64,000 bases of DNA, from contig NZ_JBCMUN010000009.1 of NCBI RefSeq assembly GCF_050467285.1, positions 434,001 to 498,000 on the forward strand, given 5' to 3'. Below the pieces are notes generated by a model. The model had not been told where the DNA came from and ran no database searches. It saw nothing but the letters and a program-made list of their open reading frames with translations. The stretch comes from Paenibacillus_E oryzisoli_A (GTDB lineage Bacteria > Bacillota > Bacilli > Paenibacillales > NBRC-103111). Below are positions 1 to 9,146 of this stretch, piece by piece; the first letter of the stretch is position 1, and each line of letters begins with the position of its first letter. The translations under genes and the position numbers were made by a program.

Positions 1-1
1 C

Positions 2-1381
2 GCCGCTTCGCCGCCGACCGGAAAAGTCAGGCTCAGTCACAACAATGACGCTTTCTACGCCGAAGCGACCTCTGCAACGGACTGGAGCAACGTGCAGAAT
101 TACAGCTATAACGCCACCCAAGGCGGCAGCGTATGGACGATTACCAGCTTGGGCAACGGTAAGTATAGCCTTTTGGCAGCTGGGAAAGCATTAACCTTGA
201 ACAGTGCCACCGACTGGGACGTCGTGAAGACGACGGCTTACAGCGGATGGACTACACAGCAATGGACGATTACGGATCTGGGCGGTGGCTATTTCAAACT
301 TGAGTGTAACGGCAAAGCGCTGACCGGGGATGCCGGCGGCAACGGTGTCACTGTGAAATCCACACCGTACAGCGGCTGGACGACGCAAAAATGGAAGCTG
401 ACGCCCGTGGACACGACAGGCTGGCCCTCAGGCACCTGGAACTGGGTGTACCAGAACGTAGATCGAACCGCCCGGCTGGAGGTGGAGTCCCGCGCCAATG
501 TGCTAATCATCGGTTCCACCATTCATGATGTCACCGACGATCTGGGCATTCTGATCTCCAACTCCGACACGGTTCAGATTAAGAATACGACAGTGCGGAA
601 CCTTACCGATAACGGCAATGTCTACGGGATGGGGATCTATTTGTACAGGTCCGACAATGTCATGGTCGATCATGCCACCGTGAAGGAGCTCGTCTGGACC
701 GGGACCGCTTTCCACGCGCACGCCATGCATATCTACGGCGGCAGCGGCATTACAGTCAAAAACTCACAAATCTACAACGTTGACGGCAACGGCATCACGG
801 TGGAAGCTGACAATACCAATGTGCTGATTGATAACAATGACATTTACAATTCAGGCCGCCGCCCCTTCTCGTCCAGCGCGCCCTACCACGGCATCTATGC
901 AAAAGCTGCCGACATGACCATTCAATACAACCGCATCCACGACAGCCTGGACGGTTCGGCGATCTCGATGCGCAGCACAGGCGTCGTTAAAGGCAATACG
1001 TTAACCAACAACAAGCATGCTGCCATCGCCTATTGGCCCGACTATCCAAAAGGCGCCAGCGGTAAGCTGGACATTATCAATAACATCATTTCTCAGGACG
1101 CCTACACGACCACAAATTCCAAAGCGTCTGGCATCGCGATCAACTATACCGATGGTAAACCTGCCGACAATTACTTCAACAATTTTTACATCGACCACAA
1201 CCAGATCACCCTCACGAGCGGCAACAGCCTTGGGATGATCACCTGCTTCCAAGCCACTGGCACCTGGTCGATCAGCAATGTGCAAGTGACGAATAACACC
1301 TTAACGGACGGCAGGAGCACGCCGAACTATTTGGACGGCGAAACTTACATGAGCTCTACTTCGGGGAATACTTTTCAATAG
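2..1381 (+). CDS. Secreted-type beta-helix protein with ricin-like lectin domain (5' truncated)
   Basis: The reading frame is open from base 2 to the TAG at 1379-1381, so the gene begins left of the window; an internal GTG at 92 is not a convincing start. The first ~120 visible residues resemble a ricin-type beta-trefoil carbohydrate-binding module, with repeated SGWTTQ(Q/K)W segments typical of QxW repeats. The remaining ~300 residues have the Asn- and Ile-rich periodic pattern of right-handed parallel beta-helix (PbH1/pectate-lyase-like) proteins, with repeated 'xIxNNxI' turns. Such proteins usually bind or cleave extracellular polysaccharide; neither the substrate nor catalytic residues can be read here. 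It converges on the lyase locus to its right, which fits a polysaccharide-degrading neighbourhood, but a shared substrate is inference. Confidence 0.85.
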   Translation, partial: AASPPTGKVRLSHNNDAFYAEATSATDWSNVQNYSYNATQGGSVWTITSLGNGKYSLLAAGKALTLNSATDWDVVKTTAYSGWTTQQWTITDLGGGYFKLECNGKALTGDAGGNGVTVKSTPYSGWTTQKWKLTPVDTTGWPSGTWNWVYQNVDRTARLEVESRANVLIIGSTIHDVTDDLGILISNSDTVQIKNTTVRNLTDNGNVYGMGIYLYRSDNVMVDHATVKELVWTGTAFHAHAMHIYGGSGITVKNSQIYNVDGNGITVEADNTNVLIDNNDIYNSGRRPFSSSAPYHGIYAKAADMTIQYNRIHDSLDGSAISMRSTGVVKGNTLTNNKHAAIAYWPDYPKGASGKLDIINNIISQDAYTTTNSKASGIAINYTDGKPADNYFNNFYIDHNQITLTSGNSLGMITCFQATGTWSISNVQVTNNTLTDGRSTPNYLDGETYMSSTSGNTFQ

Positions 1382-1405
1382 GAGCAAAGCCTCCTGGTTA
1401 GAAGA

Positions 1406-1593
1406 TGTATTTTCTACATCAAATTCAGAAAAATAGGTGGATTTTAGGATAGATCCTGTATTTCCTACAGCCAATTCGCCACTCCCCCTTCGATTTTCGA
1501 GGAAAAAAGCACGATGGCGAAGAATTTACTGTAGGTTTTACATGATTTCCGGAAAATCGGCCTGTTTGGAGGAAATAACATGCACTTTTTGCA
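1406..1593. repeat. Four-hairpin intergenic element E1
   Basis: Four 13-nt inverted repeats of form TGYA-N5-TRCA lie at 1406-1418, 1457-1469, 1530-1542 and 1581-1593, with centre spacing 51, 73 and 51 nt. Larger arms around the two inner units are also inverted (CTACAGCCAATTCGCCA against TGGCGAAGAATTTACTGTAG), so the block is itself an imperfect palindrome centred near 1500. A diverged second copy lies at 22420-22606. The element starts ~25 nt after the beta-helix gene and, with the hairpins at 1605-1648 and the terminator at 1714-1747, fills the 373-nt gap before the AraC-like gene. No coding sequence is visible in it. Confidence 0.8.
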
Positions 1594-1604
1594 GTAAGTC
1601 ATTG

Positions 1605-1648
1605 CCACCGGCTTAGCTGGTGGTTTCCATAGCCCTATAAGGATATGG
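1605..1648. other. Two adjacent hairpins, possible IS200/IS605-type end remnant
   Basis: CCACC-GGCTTAGCT-GGTGG (1605-1623) is directly followed by CCATAGCC-CTATAA-GGATATGG (1627-1648). Paired imperfect hairpins of this kind are found at the ends of IS200/IS605 elements, but no transposase or TnpB fragment is visible nearby, so the assignment is tentative. Confidence 0.25.
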
Positions 1649-1713
1649 TACCCGTACGCGTTTCTACGGCTCACCGAATGTCAGTCAACTTTAACTGTGG
1701 GCATTCTTACTCC

Positions 1714-1747
1714 AAAAAAAGCAGGGCGGCTCATCTGCCGCCCCTGC
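1714..1747 (-). terminator. Rho-independent terminator of the lyase operon
   Basis: Read on the minus strand, GCAGGGGCGGC and GCCGCCCTGC pair around a 6-nt loop and are followed by TTTTTTT. It sits 8 nt beyond the stop of the AraC-like gene. Confidence 0.9.
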
Positions 1748-1754
1748 TTTTCGT

Positions 1755-2075
1755 TCACCGTCGGAATTGTCCCGGTGTGACGCCCTGCATCTCTTTGAAA
1801 ATTTTGATAAAATATTTCGAGCTGCGAAACCCCGTTTTCTCGGCGATTTCCTTAATTTTCAGCCGATCCTCTTCCAAGTATTCACAAGCTCGGCGAATAC
1901 GTGTTTCTTGCAATAAATGGATAAACGTTCGATCGGTGTACGTCTTCAGAATGCCATTTACAGAAGTGGAGCTTAAAGCAACCTCTTCGCACAGCTGTGC
2001 CAACGACAGATCTTTCATGTAATTCGCCTCTATGCAATCCATGATTCGACGGAAGGTTCGAAGCTGCCGCTCCAA
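1755..2075 (-). CDS. AraC-family DNA-binding domain protein (HTH only)
   Basis: The 106-residue product is almost entirely an AraC/XylS-type double helix-turn-helix: helix set one around residues 20-50 (LSLAQLCEEVALSSTSVNGI) and set two around 70-105 (IKEIAEKTGFRSSKYFIKIF, ending TPGQFRR). There is no receiver or sugar-binding domain. The start is TTG at 2075, supported by AAGGAG about 9 nt upstream, so this is a short gene rather than the tail of a larger reading frame. It lies 25 nt after the lyase stop and before the operon terminator, so it is probably co-transcribed. It may be a locus-specific regulator or the remnant of a YesN-like protein; its targets are unknown. Confidence 0.75.
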   Translation of the reverse strand: MERQLRTFRRIMDCIEANYMKDLSLAQLCEEVALSSTSVNGILKTYTDRTFIHLLQETRIRRACEYLEEDRLKIKEIAEKTGFRSSKYFIKIFKEMQGVTPGQFRR

Positions 2076-2100
2076 GGCTCCCCACTCCTTCTCGTGAACT

Positions 2101-5100
2101 TCAGTTCATGAACGCAAGCTTCTGCAGCATTCGTTTCAGCATGACCGCTGCCTGCGCCCGGGAAGCCGCTCCCACTGGCTCGAACAACGCATCGGTCATC
2201 CCGTTAATAATGCCCATATCTACAGCTTCGCCAACCGCTGCGGCCGCCCAATCGGAAATGGCCTGCCGGTCATTGAATCGGGCGAGCGCTTGATCCGGGT
2301 TGCCGGCTGGCTGCGCCTGACCCCGAACGGCCTGCATCGCTCTCATGATCAGGACAGCCATCTGCTCGCGCGTCACCGTCCTATCCGCTTGAAACGATCC
2401 ATCGTCGTAGCCGTCGATCAGACCGGCCTTCACTGCGGCTCCGACCGCCCCGGCATACCACTCGCTGCCGGAAAGATCCGTAAAGCGCAGCGAGTTCCGA
2501 TCCTCCGAAAGTCCAAGTCCGCGCACCAGCAGCGTCACAAACTCGGCGCGAGTCATACTCCGATCCGGTTCGAAGACATCCTTGTCGACACCGCTTACGA
2601 TCATTTTGGAAGCCAATTGTTCAATGTCCTTCTTGGCCCAATGCTTCGCCAAATCCGAGAACGTTGCCTCCGACTCGCCGACAGCGTAGATGCTGTTGCC
2701 ATTGCGGAGAATCGTCGCCGTCGTTTTGCCGCCTTTCACCTCAAAGGTGGCAGGAACGAACGTCATGTGGCCGCTTGTCAGATCATAGAGAAGCACCGTC
2801 GCCTGCTCGGTGTTCACAGAGCCGTCGATCACAACCGTGCGGGAAATGTACAGATTACCAAAGCTATCTATGGTCTGCGATTTGCCGCCAGCTTCCACGC
2901 TGACGCGGAAATCGACCGGCGCTCCCACAAGTTGAATGCCGGCATTCCTGGCACTCTCTTCCACTGCCTGCCTTTCGGCATCGGCGACTTGCTCCATAGC
3001 GACGAGAATGTGCATATCTTTCAGGTTAGCCCCTAGCGATTTTGCCGCATCCTCCAACCGGATCGCCTGAACCGGCAATGTATAGCTGTAGGCTCCTGCC
3101 TGAATCGTGATTGCAGCCGCAGGCGTACGCTTCGCTGCATCGGCGATCGCCGATGCCGGCAACTCGATCATCATGCCGGTGCGATCCGCCTCCGCTTGAA
3201 TCGTGATCGTTTGCTGTGACTGCCCCTGCATCAGCTCAAAAGCTTGCTCCAACGTTTGGGATTGCACTTGAAACTTGGCGCTTCCGCGATCTGTCCCCGT
3301 TTCCGGCTCCAGTGCGGCGGCAGTTACTTTCACACCGCTGTCATCCCGCACTGGCTCAGATCCGGACGGTACGGAAGGCGCTGTCTGCGAATTGGAAGCA
3401 GGATCCTGCTGCCCGGCGCCACTTTCGTTGCCGGTGCCAGTTCCACCGCCACCCTCTTCGTTGCCGTCAGTGCCGCTGCCATCACTTCCGTCTCCGCCTT
3501 GCTCACCCGAGCCTCCCCCGCCATCGCCGGACGGAGGTGTCGTATCCGCAATAGCAACGTTAAGCACGGCGTCCGCTCCGGCACTGAAATGAAAATTTAA
3601 GATCAAGGAACCTGTCGGCTGCGCCACGAGATACGCTTTTGTCAACGTAACCCGGTTGCCAAGCACCGTGTAGTCCGTTCCTTCAACCAAAGCAGCGGTT
3701 CCCTTGCTGATGCTTTCCAGCTGGTTACCATTCAAGGATACCGTCACCGCAATATCCTGATAATCGGCACTGTCGCTATTTTTGTCGAAAGCCGCCGACG
3801 CTGGGGCAATGACAGCATCGTGAACGCTGCCGTCAAATGCATGCACAACCACTTCCAGATAAGGCCGCTTGCTCGCATTCTCTCTCGAATATACGAACAT
3901 TTTCCGTCCGACGAGCTCATCCTGGACAAGCGCCAGATCCAGCGTAGGTCCATGTTTCAGCTGCTCTCTGGCAAATGTCGTAATATCGAAGCTTTTCTCG
4001 GATTCGACGCTTGTATACCGGGCAGGCTCCGTAATCGCTTTGCCGAGCTCCGGTTTGTTCACATACATGGTCGTGCCTTCTGCCCAGCTGCCTAGAACCG
4101 GCTTCACGACAGTGTCGACGAAAGTGCCGCCAGAATCCTCTAATTTTCCGGTAACATGGAGTTTGACCGATTCAATTTCACCGGCAATGCCACTCAGGTC
4201 AAAATTGAAATACGCTTCCCTGAAATCGTCACCGCCAGCACTTTTCACATACAGCTTTGTGTCACTGCCATACGTATCCTCTTCGTAAATGCCGGATCGA
4301 ATAAACGTATCCTTGCTTGGTATCCGAGTCGTTACATTTGGATTCGCCGAAGGCACGAGAACTTGCAGCTTTGCCATCTCGGTAACCCCGTTCAGCGTAA
4401 CCACAGCGGTTACCTCGGCGGTTCCCGGAGTCAGGCCCGTCATCGTCCCCGAGTTATCGACTGCCGCAACCTGTTCATTGCTGCTGTAATACGTTACGCT
4501 CGCTTGGTTGAGATCTGCTGCTCCTTGATCGTCCATCGTTGCGCTCAGTACCGGAGCTGCGGTATGCCCCGCTTCAATAACGCGGAACGTCGTATCGAAG
4601 GCTGCCGACTTCAGCACCGGAGCTGTAAAGTCTGCGACTGTGGCGGAAGGCTCGTAGGTGAACGCAATGTTATGCGTTTTCCCGGGATCAACCGTCGTAT
4701 CCACTTCAAATTTGATCGTCGGAGACAATTGAAGCACCGTCACCGTGCTATCCTTGCTGATCACGCCTGTACCTTGCTTCTTGATCTCGAAGCTGATGGT
4801 ATCCTGCTTGTGCGTAGGATCGGAGACGGCAAATTGCAGTTGATCCCCGGCTTCCTTCATCATAATAGAAGAAGGTTGATTCGCTTTTACAGCATCCAAG
4901 ATGCCTCTCTTCCAAAAATTCATACCCGTGACGCCGAGTGTCGTATCCGCCGCTGCCTGTACGTCGGCCGTATTGGCGATAATCGACACATCCGGCGCCG
5001 AGCTGTAAGCGGCAACCTCTGCGGCATCCTTTTTAGGAAGCTGAATATAACTGTATTCCGCATCCTGAGGCTGAACGCCGTGATTGAACCATAACGTCAT

Positions 5101-8100
5101 GTAATTCCGCGTATGCCAGAGGTGGAAGAAATCGAAGTTGGCCTTCGCTTCTGCCGTCGATGTTGTGCCGCTTTGCGCGTAGAGCCCCATTTTCAAACCG
5201 AGGTTAAGCCGATCCGTTCCTCCCATCGGGTTCGTAAACGTATACAAAGGCACACCCCAGGCTGTTTCGCTGCCACTCGCGTATACTGTATAACGATCAT
5301 CGCTTTTGTCGATCTTAAGGAAGACATCTCCCGCTACTGACCCTGGAATCGGGAAGTCCACAACCTGCTGTGCCCCTCCGACCTCATTAACGGCGATTAT
5401 TCGGTTGCCCTGTGCGGTCATTCCTTTTGCTACGGACACATAGTTGTCGTCATCTTTGCGGATCAGGATGCCCGCTTCCTGCCCCTGTTGCGACGGTGAA
5501 AAATCAAGCGAAGTCGTCACATAGAAATCTTCCTTCGGCGCTGCCGTTTGGAACAGATTCCCTGTGGGATTCGCGTTGCCCTGCAAGCTTCCCGGCTGGG
5601 AAGTAATTTGCACCTTCGTACCCGTCAGCGCGTAATGCGTTGGATCCTCGCGGAACCAGCTCCAGTTCGTTGCACGGACGGCGCTGTTGAATTCGTCATT
5701 GCCAGGGAAGAAAAACTTCTCGTTAATGTCTTTCGATTTGCCTTCACGCTCTTCTCGAAGCATTTGAACGTCCGCTCCGCCAGGGAACACATAGCCTCCC
5801 GTGCCGCCCAACTGAATCCATCCGGTATTCCCAAGCTCCGTCTGCTGCCCCATCGGCGTCATATTGATTGCGCCATTGACCGTCAGCGCATTGTCACCGT
5901 TCGCATTCAAAGGACGATTCTCCACAATTGTCTCAATCGGCCTGTCGGAAGTGCTGTTAATGCCTGCGCCGAGCGCAACGATTTCATCGTCGAACATGAA
6001 CCAGGACTTCTTCGCCGATACATCCATGTCGGCATAATTATGCTGTTTGAAATCCATGCCGGCCGTGCCGTACTCGCCATCCATCGATACGCCGCCGGTC
6101 CAGCTATTCGACATCAATTCGCCGTCGCCCGCGTATTTGCTGACATCGATATAAGGACGATTAGCGGATGTCGCTGCCGGACGATTCACATCACGGTCGA
6201 CGGTAATGCCAGGCAAGCGGCTTGGATCGACCGTTGTCCAGAACAGAGACAGATAATCCAGAGGATCCAAATACAGCTGTGTCATGCCGTCGGCTTCATA
6301 CCATCCCTTCAAGTTCTCGTTGCTCACCGTCTCATAGTTGGCGATACGATCAGAGTGCATGGAGATGCTGTACAACCAGTTGTCTCCTCGATGGACCACG
6401 TTATCTTGATTGTAAAAGTTAAAATTGCCTTGCGGCGTCGAGTAGGGTTGAACGGTCGGATCGTTCAGAACTTTCTTGGCTTTTTGCATGTTCCAAATCG
6501 TAGCCGAACTCAAAAACGATCTGACGCTGGCGTTCTCGATATGGTATTTAATCGCACTTTTTTGCTGCTCTACATAGGGGTTCCCTGCGAGTTCGATTTG
6601 GGTCAACAGCGCATTCACAATCGAATAGCCGCCGAACGTGTATTCTCTTGAAATTTCCCGGCCGTCAATGGCGTTGATGATTTGCCCCTTGTACAGGTTC
6701 GGCTCGAACGCCTCAAAGTACCAGTTGAAAATATTGGCCTTCTGCGGATCGTGATTATCCCACTGACTGCCGCTCACCAGCCATAACGTATCCGTGATGT
6801 CCTGCAAGAGCGCCTTGCCGTATCCGCCGGCATACGGGAAATAATCGTGCTGAATGAAGGAACCGTCATCATAAAACCCATCGCCGGACTTCACATTCGG
6901 GAACACATCCGTCAGACCATCGGATCCCGTTTGAATTCTACCGCTGTTCTTCCCGGTAATGCCCCGCAGAATCAGCGCCTTGCTGATGTAGACCCGATTC
7001 GCTCCGGTATAAGAAGCCGATGGATCGAATTTATCAATGCCCCGGTTCAGTTTCTCGATGAGATCCGGATAGGCGCTGTACGGAATCGTCTCGTACAGAA
7101 TGGACATGGAATCGTTAATGTTGTTCGGTACATTAACGCGCCAGTCGAACCAGTTGTCATATAAGGTGATATTTTCGTTATAGCGCGTCGTATAGAACAA
7201 GTTCCAACATTCAATAATATCATGCAGCAACGCCTCATCCTGGTAATAAGCGGAACCGTAGGTTCCCCACGCCTTGGACATCGCTCTTAACCGTGACGAG
7301 GCCGTCGCCAGTTCCACCGACTTCGTCGTCGACGTCAAATCTGCCCATGTGTAGGTCGTCTTGTTGAGCGAGTCCCAGAAGTTTTTGGCATCGCCATCCA
7401 CCGTACGGATAATCTGATTAACGTCCGGATCGTTCACATCATATGGATCGTCAGGATCGTAGCCGGTCAACTTCTGAACATACTTGAGTCTCAGCACGTC
7501 ATAAGAATCTCCGGCAACCGGATACACCCGAACCAACACCGGCGCCGATTCCCGCGTAACGCCGTCCAGCGTGACAACCGCCTTGATTCTGGCCGGTCCC
7601 GCATAGACCGCATTCGCGACATTCGCGCCTGTACTGCCGAAGGCAAGACTTCCGCTGTTGCTGAGATAAGTAACGGATGCCCCTGATAAGTCGGCTGCAG
7701 ATCCGTCTTTCATCGTTGCAGTCATGTTGAACGAAACCGATTGGCCCGGCTTCACCATATCCGCGCTGGGCGTCAGGAGCACCTCTTTTAGAACGTTGGG
7801 CTCCTCGTAAATGAATGTATAATTCGCGCCCACCGAGAGGTTGCCTGCCGAATCCCCCGTTTTGAAGGTTAGCGTGTAGGATTGGCCGTCATTCAGATTG
7901 ACGGCTTGAAAGGTACCTATCCCTTTGGCGACAGTGCCGAGCAATGAAGTGCCATTATAAATGCGCACGCCGGTGTAATCCCCATCCGTCGGCTCCGTCC
8001 AGGTCAGCGTAAACTCCCCGTTAATCAAGCCTCCAGACACACCGGTGACTTCGCCAGGCGCAGCCCCGTCAGCGGTGAGCGGAAGGGCAGCCGTTCTGGT

Positions 8101-9012
8101 GATACTGTCCAGCGTGACAGAAGCCGTAATCGTGGCCGTACCATTGGTGACCGCTCTGGCAACGCCTGCCGTCGGATCGTCGATCACAATGTGAGGACTA
8201 TCGCTCGCATACGTGATGGTTGCACCAGACAGATCCGCCGGCATATTCGTGTCCAGCATCCCCGTCACAGACAGATTGGCCGTCCGGTCAAGCCCCATGG
8301 AAGGAGTATCGGAAGTTAAGGTCACCGTTTTCAAAGCCGGTGTCCCGTTGATGACGAGATACGGCTTAGCTTTATGGCCGGGCGCATCCTCAACTGTCGT
8401 CGTATGTGATTCAAGCCGGATCAACGCATTGGAGTCTTTCACGGCGAACGTTGCGATTTTATCCGTGGCAAGCTCACCCTGCAGGAACGACGTTACATCC
8501 AGACTGGCCCAGGCAGAGTCCGAACTGTTAGGCGGGAATGTCATCGAACCGAGTCGATTATTTCCGGGATCGGGCTTCGTATTCCAGGTTAACGTGGCAT
8601 CGCTCCAGTTGTCGGCGTTCGGCGCGTTCACGCCATACACCAAGGCAGTAACCGAGTTTGGTGCCGTTTCGGAGTTTCTGCCATACAGATATAACGTAGC
8701 TGACGTGATATGCTCGGGATAATTGCTGAGATCGAATTGAATATAAGCTTCCCTTGGCGATGTTGTATTCGTTCCCTTGATGTTCAAGTACTGCGGTTTG
8801 TTGATGCCATCCCCGCCGTTCGGCATATTGCTGTAATCTGGCGTTGGATTTTTGGAATCTGTTTTTCTGACAAAATTATCTTTCGCAGCGATGACTGTGT
8901 ACTGCTGTTCGGAAGCCTTCGCGACCGGCGGCGCCACGATTCCGCTGAGCAAGTTGCCCACCAGCATCGTGACCAGTGCGACAGATAGACGTCTTCCTGC
9001 AACTTTTCCCAT
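2101..9012 (-). CDS. SLH-anchored multidomain polysaccharide lyase, family PL8
   Basis: The product has 2303 residues with a signal peptide (~1-33). Approximate order: DNRLRE-type domain 40-222; bacterial-Ig-like 228-315; FN3 ~318-402; second Ig-like 408-497; PL8 alpha/alpha toroid 500-930 and beta-sandwich 930-1100; a concanavalin-like insert ~1103-1297; PL8 C-terminal part 1298-1455; Ig-like 1465-1553; second DNRLRE 1560-1725; X2/cadherin-like 1728-1823; Gly/Ser linker 1825-1890; three SLH motifs ~2115-2300 binding secondary cell-wall polymer. Catalytic PL8 features are visible: Asn near 632 (NNINDS), His722 and Tyr731 in HDYFPYAGGY with the family's nine-residue spacing. PL8 enzymes cleave hyaluronan, chondroitin, xanthan or related uronate polymers by beta-elimination; the substrate cannot be told from sequence. 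ATG at 9012 follows AGAGAGGA. The enzyme probably feeds the upstream ABC transporter. Confidence 0.88.
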   Translation of the reverse strand: MGKVAGRRLSVALVTMLVGNLLSGIVAPPVAKASEQQYTVIAAKDNFVRKTDSKNPTPDYSNMPNGGDGINKPQYLNIKGTNTTSPREAYIQFDLSNYPEHITSATLYLYGRNSETAPNSVTALVYGVNAPNADNWSDATLTWNTKPDPGNNRLGSMTFPPNSSDSAWASLDVTSFLQGELATDKIATFAVKDSNALIRLESHTTTVEDAPGHKAKPYLVINGTPALKTVTLTSDTPSMGLDRTANLSVTGMLDTNMPADLSGATITYASDSPHIVIDDPTAGVARAVTNGTATITASVTLDSITRTAALPLTADGAAPGEVTGVSGGLINGEFTLTWTEPTDGDYTGVRIYNGTSLLGTVAKGIGTFQAVNLNDGQSYTLTFKTGDSAGNLSVGANYTFIYEEPNVLKEVLLTPSADMVKPGQSVSFNMTATMKDGSAADLSGASVTYLSNSGSLAFGSTGANVANAVYAGPARIKAVVTLDGVTRESAPVLVRVYPVAGDSYDVLRLKYVQKLTGYDPDDPYDVNDPDVNQIIRTVDGDAKNFWDSLNKTTYTWADLTSTTKSVELATASSRLRAMSKAWGTYGSAYYQDEALLHDIIECWNLFYTTRYNENITLYDNWFDWRVNVPNNINDSMSILYETIPYSAYPDLIEKLNRGIDKFDPSASYTGANRVYISKALILRGITGKNSGRIQTGSDGLTDVFPNVKSGDGFYDDGSFIQHDYFPYAGGYGKALLQDITDTLWLVSGSQWDNHDPQKANIFNWYFEAFEPNLYKGQIINAIDGREISREYTFGGYSIVNALLTQIELAGNPYVEQQKSAIKYHIENASVRSFLSSATIWNMQKAKKVLNDPTVQPYSTPQGNFNFYNQDNVVHRGDNWLYSISMHSDRIANYETVSNENLKGWYEADGMTQLYLDPLDYLSLFWTTVDPSRLPGITVDRDVNRPAATSANRPYIDVSKYAGDGELMSNSWTGGVSMDGEYGTAGMDFKQHNYADMDVSAKKSWFMFDDEIVALGAGINSTSDRPIETIVENRPLNANGDNALTVNGAINMTPMGQQTELGNTGWIQLGGTGGYVFPGGADVQMLREEREGKSKDINEKFFFPGNDEFNSAVRATNWSWFREDPTHYALTGTKVQITSQPGSLQGNANPTGNLFQTAAPKEDFYVTTSLDFSPSQQGQEAGILIRKDDDNYVSVAKGMTAQGNRIIAVNEVGGAQQVVDFPIPGSVAGDVFLKIDKSDDRYTVYASGSETAWGVPLYTFTNPMGGTDRLNLGLKMGLYAQSGTTSTAEAKANFDFFHLWHTRNYMTLWFNHGVQPQDAEYSYIQLPKKDAAEVAAYSSAPDVSIIANTADVQAAADTTLGVTGMNFWKRGILDAVKANQPSSIMMKEAGDQLQFAVSDPTHKQDTISFEIKKQGTGVISKDSTVTVLQLSPTIKFEVDTTVDPGKTHNIAFTYEPSATVADFTAPVLKSAAFDTTFRVIEAGHTAAPVLSATMDDQGAADLNQASVTYYSSNEQVAAVDNSGTMTGLTPGTAEVTAVVTLNGVTEMAKLQVLVPSANPNVTTRIPSKDTFIRSGIYEEDTYGSDTKLYVKSAGGDDFREAYFNFDLSGIAGEIESVKLHVTGKLEDSGGTFVDTVVKPVLGSWAEGTTMYVNKPELGKAITEPARYTSVESEKSFDITTFAREQLKHGPTLDLALVQDELVGRKMFVYSRENASKRPYLEVVVHAFDGSVHDAVIAPASAAFDKNSDSADYQDIAVTVSLNGNQLESISKGTAALVEGTDYTVLGNRVTLTKAYLVAQPTGSLILNFHFSAGADAVLNVAIADTTPPSGDGGGGSGEQGGDGSDGSGTDGNEEGGGGTGTGNESGAGQQDPASNSQTAPSVPSGSEPVRDDSGVKVTAAALEPETGTDRGSAKFQVQSQTLEQAFELMQGQSQQTITIQAEADRTGMMIELPASAIADAAKRTPAAAITIQAGAYSYTLPVQAIRLEDAAKSLGANLKDMHILVAMEQVADAERQAVEESARNAGIQLVGAPVDFRVSVEAGGKSQTIDSFGNLYISRTVVIDGSVNTEQATVLLYDLTSGHMTFVPATFEVKGGKTTATILRNGNSIYAVGESEATFSDLAKHWAKKDIEQLASKMIVSGVDKDVFEPDRSMTRAEFVTLLVRGLGLSEDRNSLRFTDLSGSEWYAGAVGAAVKAGLIDGYDDGSFQADRTVTREQMAVLIMRAMQAVRGQAQPAGNPDQALARFNDRQAISDWAAAAVGEAVDMGIINGMTDALFEPVGAASRAQAAVMLKRMLQKLAFMN

Positions 9013-9047
9013 GATAGTCCTCTCTTTCTAAATGAATATCTGTTGAT

Positions 9048-9061
9048 TGTAACCGTTTTCA
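9048..9061. promoter_or_regulatory. Candidate cre box upstream of the lyase
   Basis: The minus strand reads TGAAAACGGTTACA, matching the catabolite-response consensus TGNAANCGNNNNCA bound by CcpA. It lies 36 nt upstream of the lyase ATG. Confidence 0.65.
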
Positions 9062-9100
9062 TTTAAACTCGATTGCTATACCCTTCCATGCTGAAATGGA

Positions 9101-9129
9101 GAGACAGTCCACACATGCAGGACTGTCTC
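9101..9129 (-). terminator. Hairpin after the binding-protein gene
   Basis: GAGACAGTCC pairs with GGACTGTCTC (9-nt loop) 18 nt past the binding-protein stop. There is no strong T-run, so it may be a leaky terminator or mRNA 3'-end stabiliser that sets binding protein above lyase expression. Confidence 0.6.
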
Positions 9130-9146
9130 ACTTCTGGAATCTCAGC

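Noticed and set aside
3216..3600. Arg/Pro/Ser-rich frames opposite the lyase linker
   Set aside because: They are shadows of the Gly/Ser-rich linker of the PL8 protein and have no independent signals.
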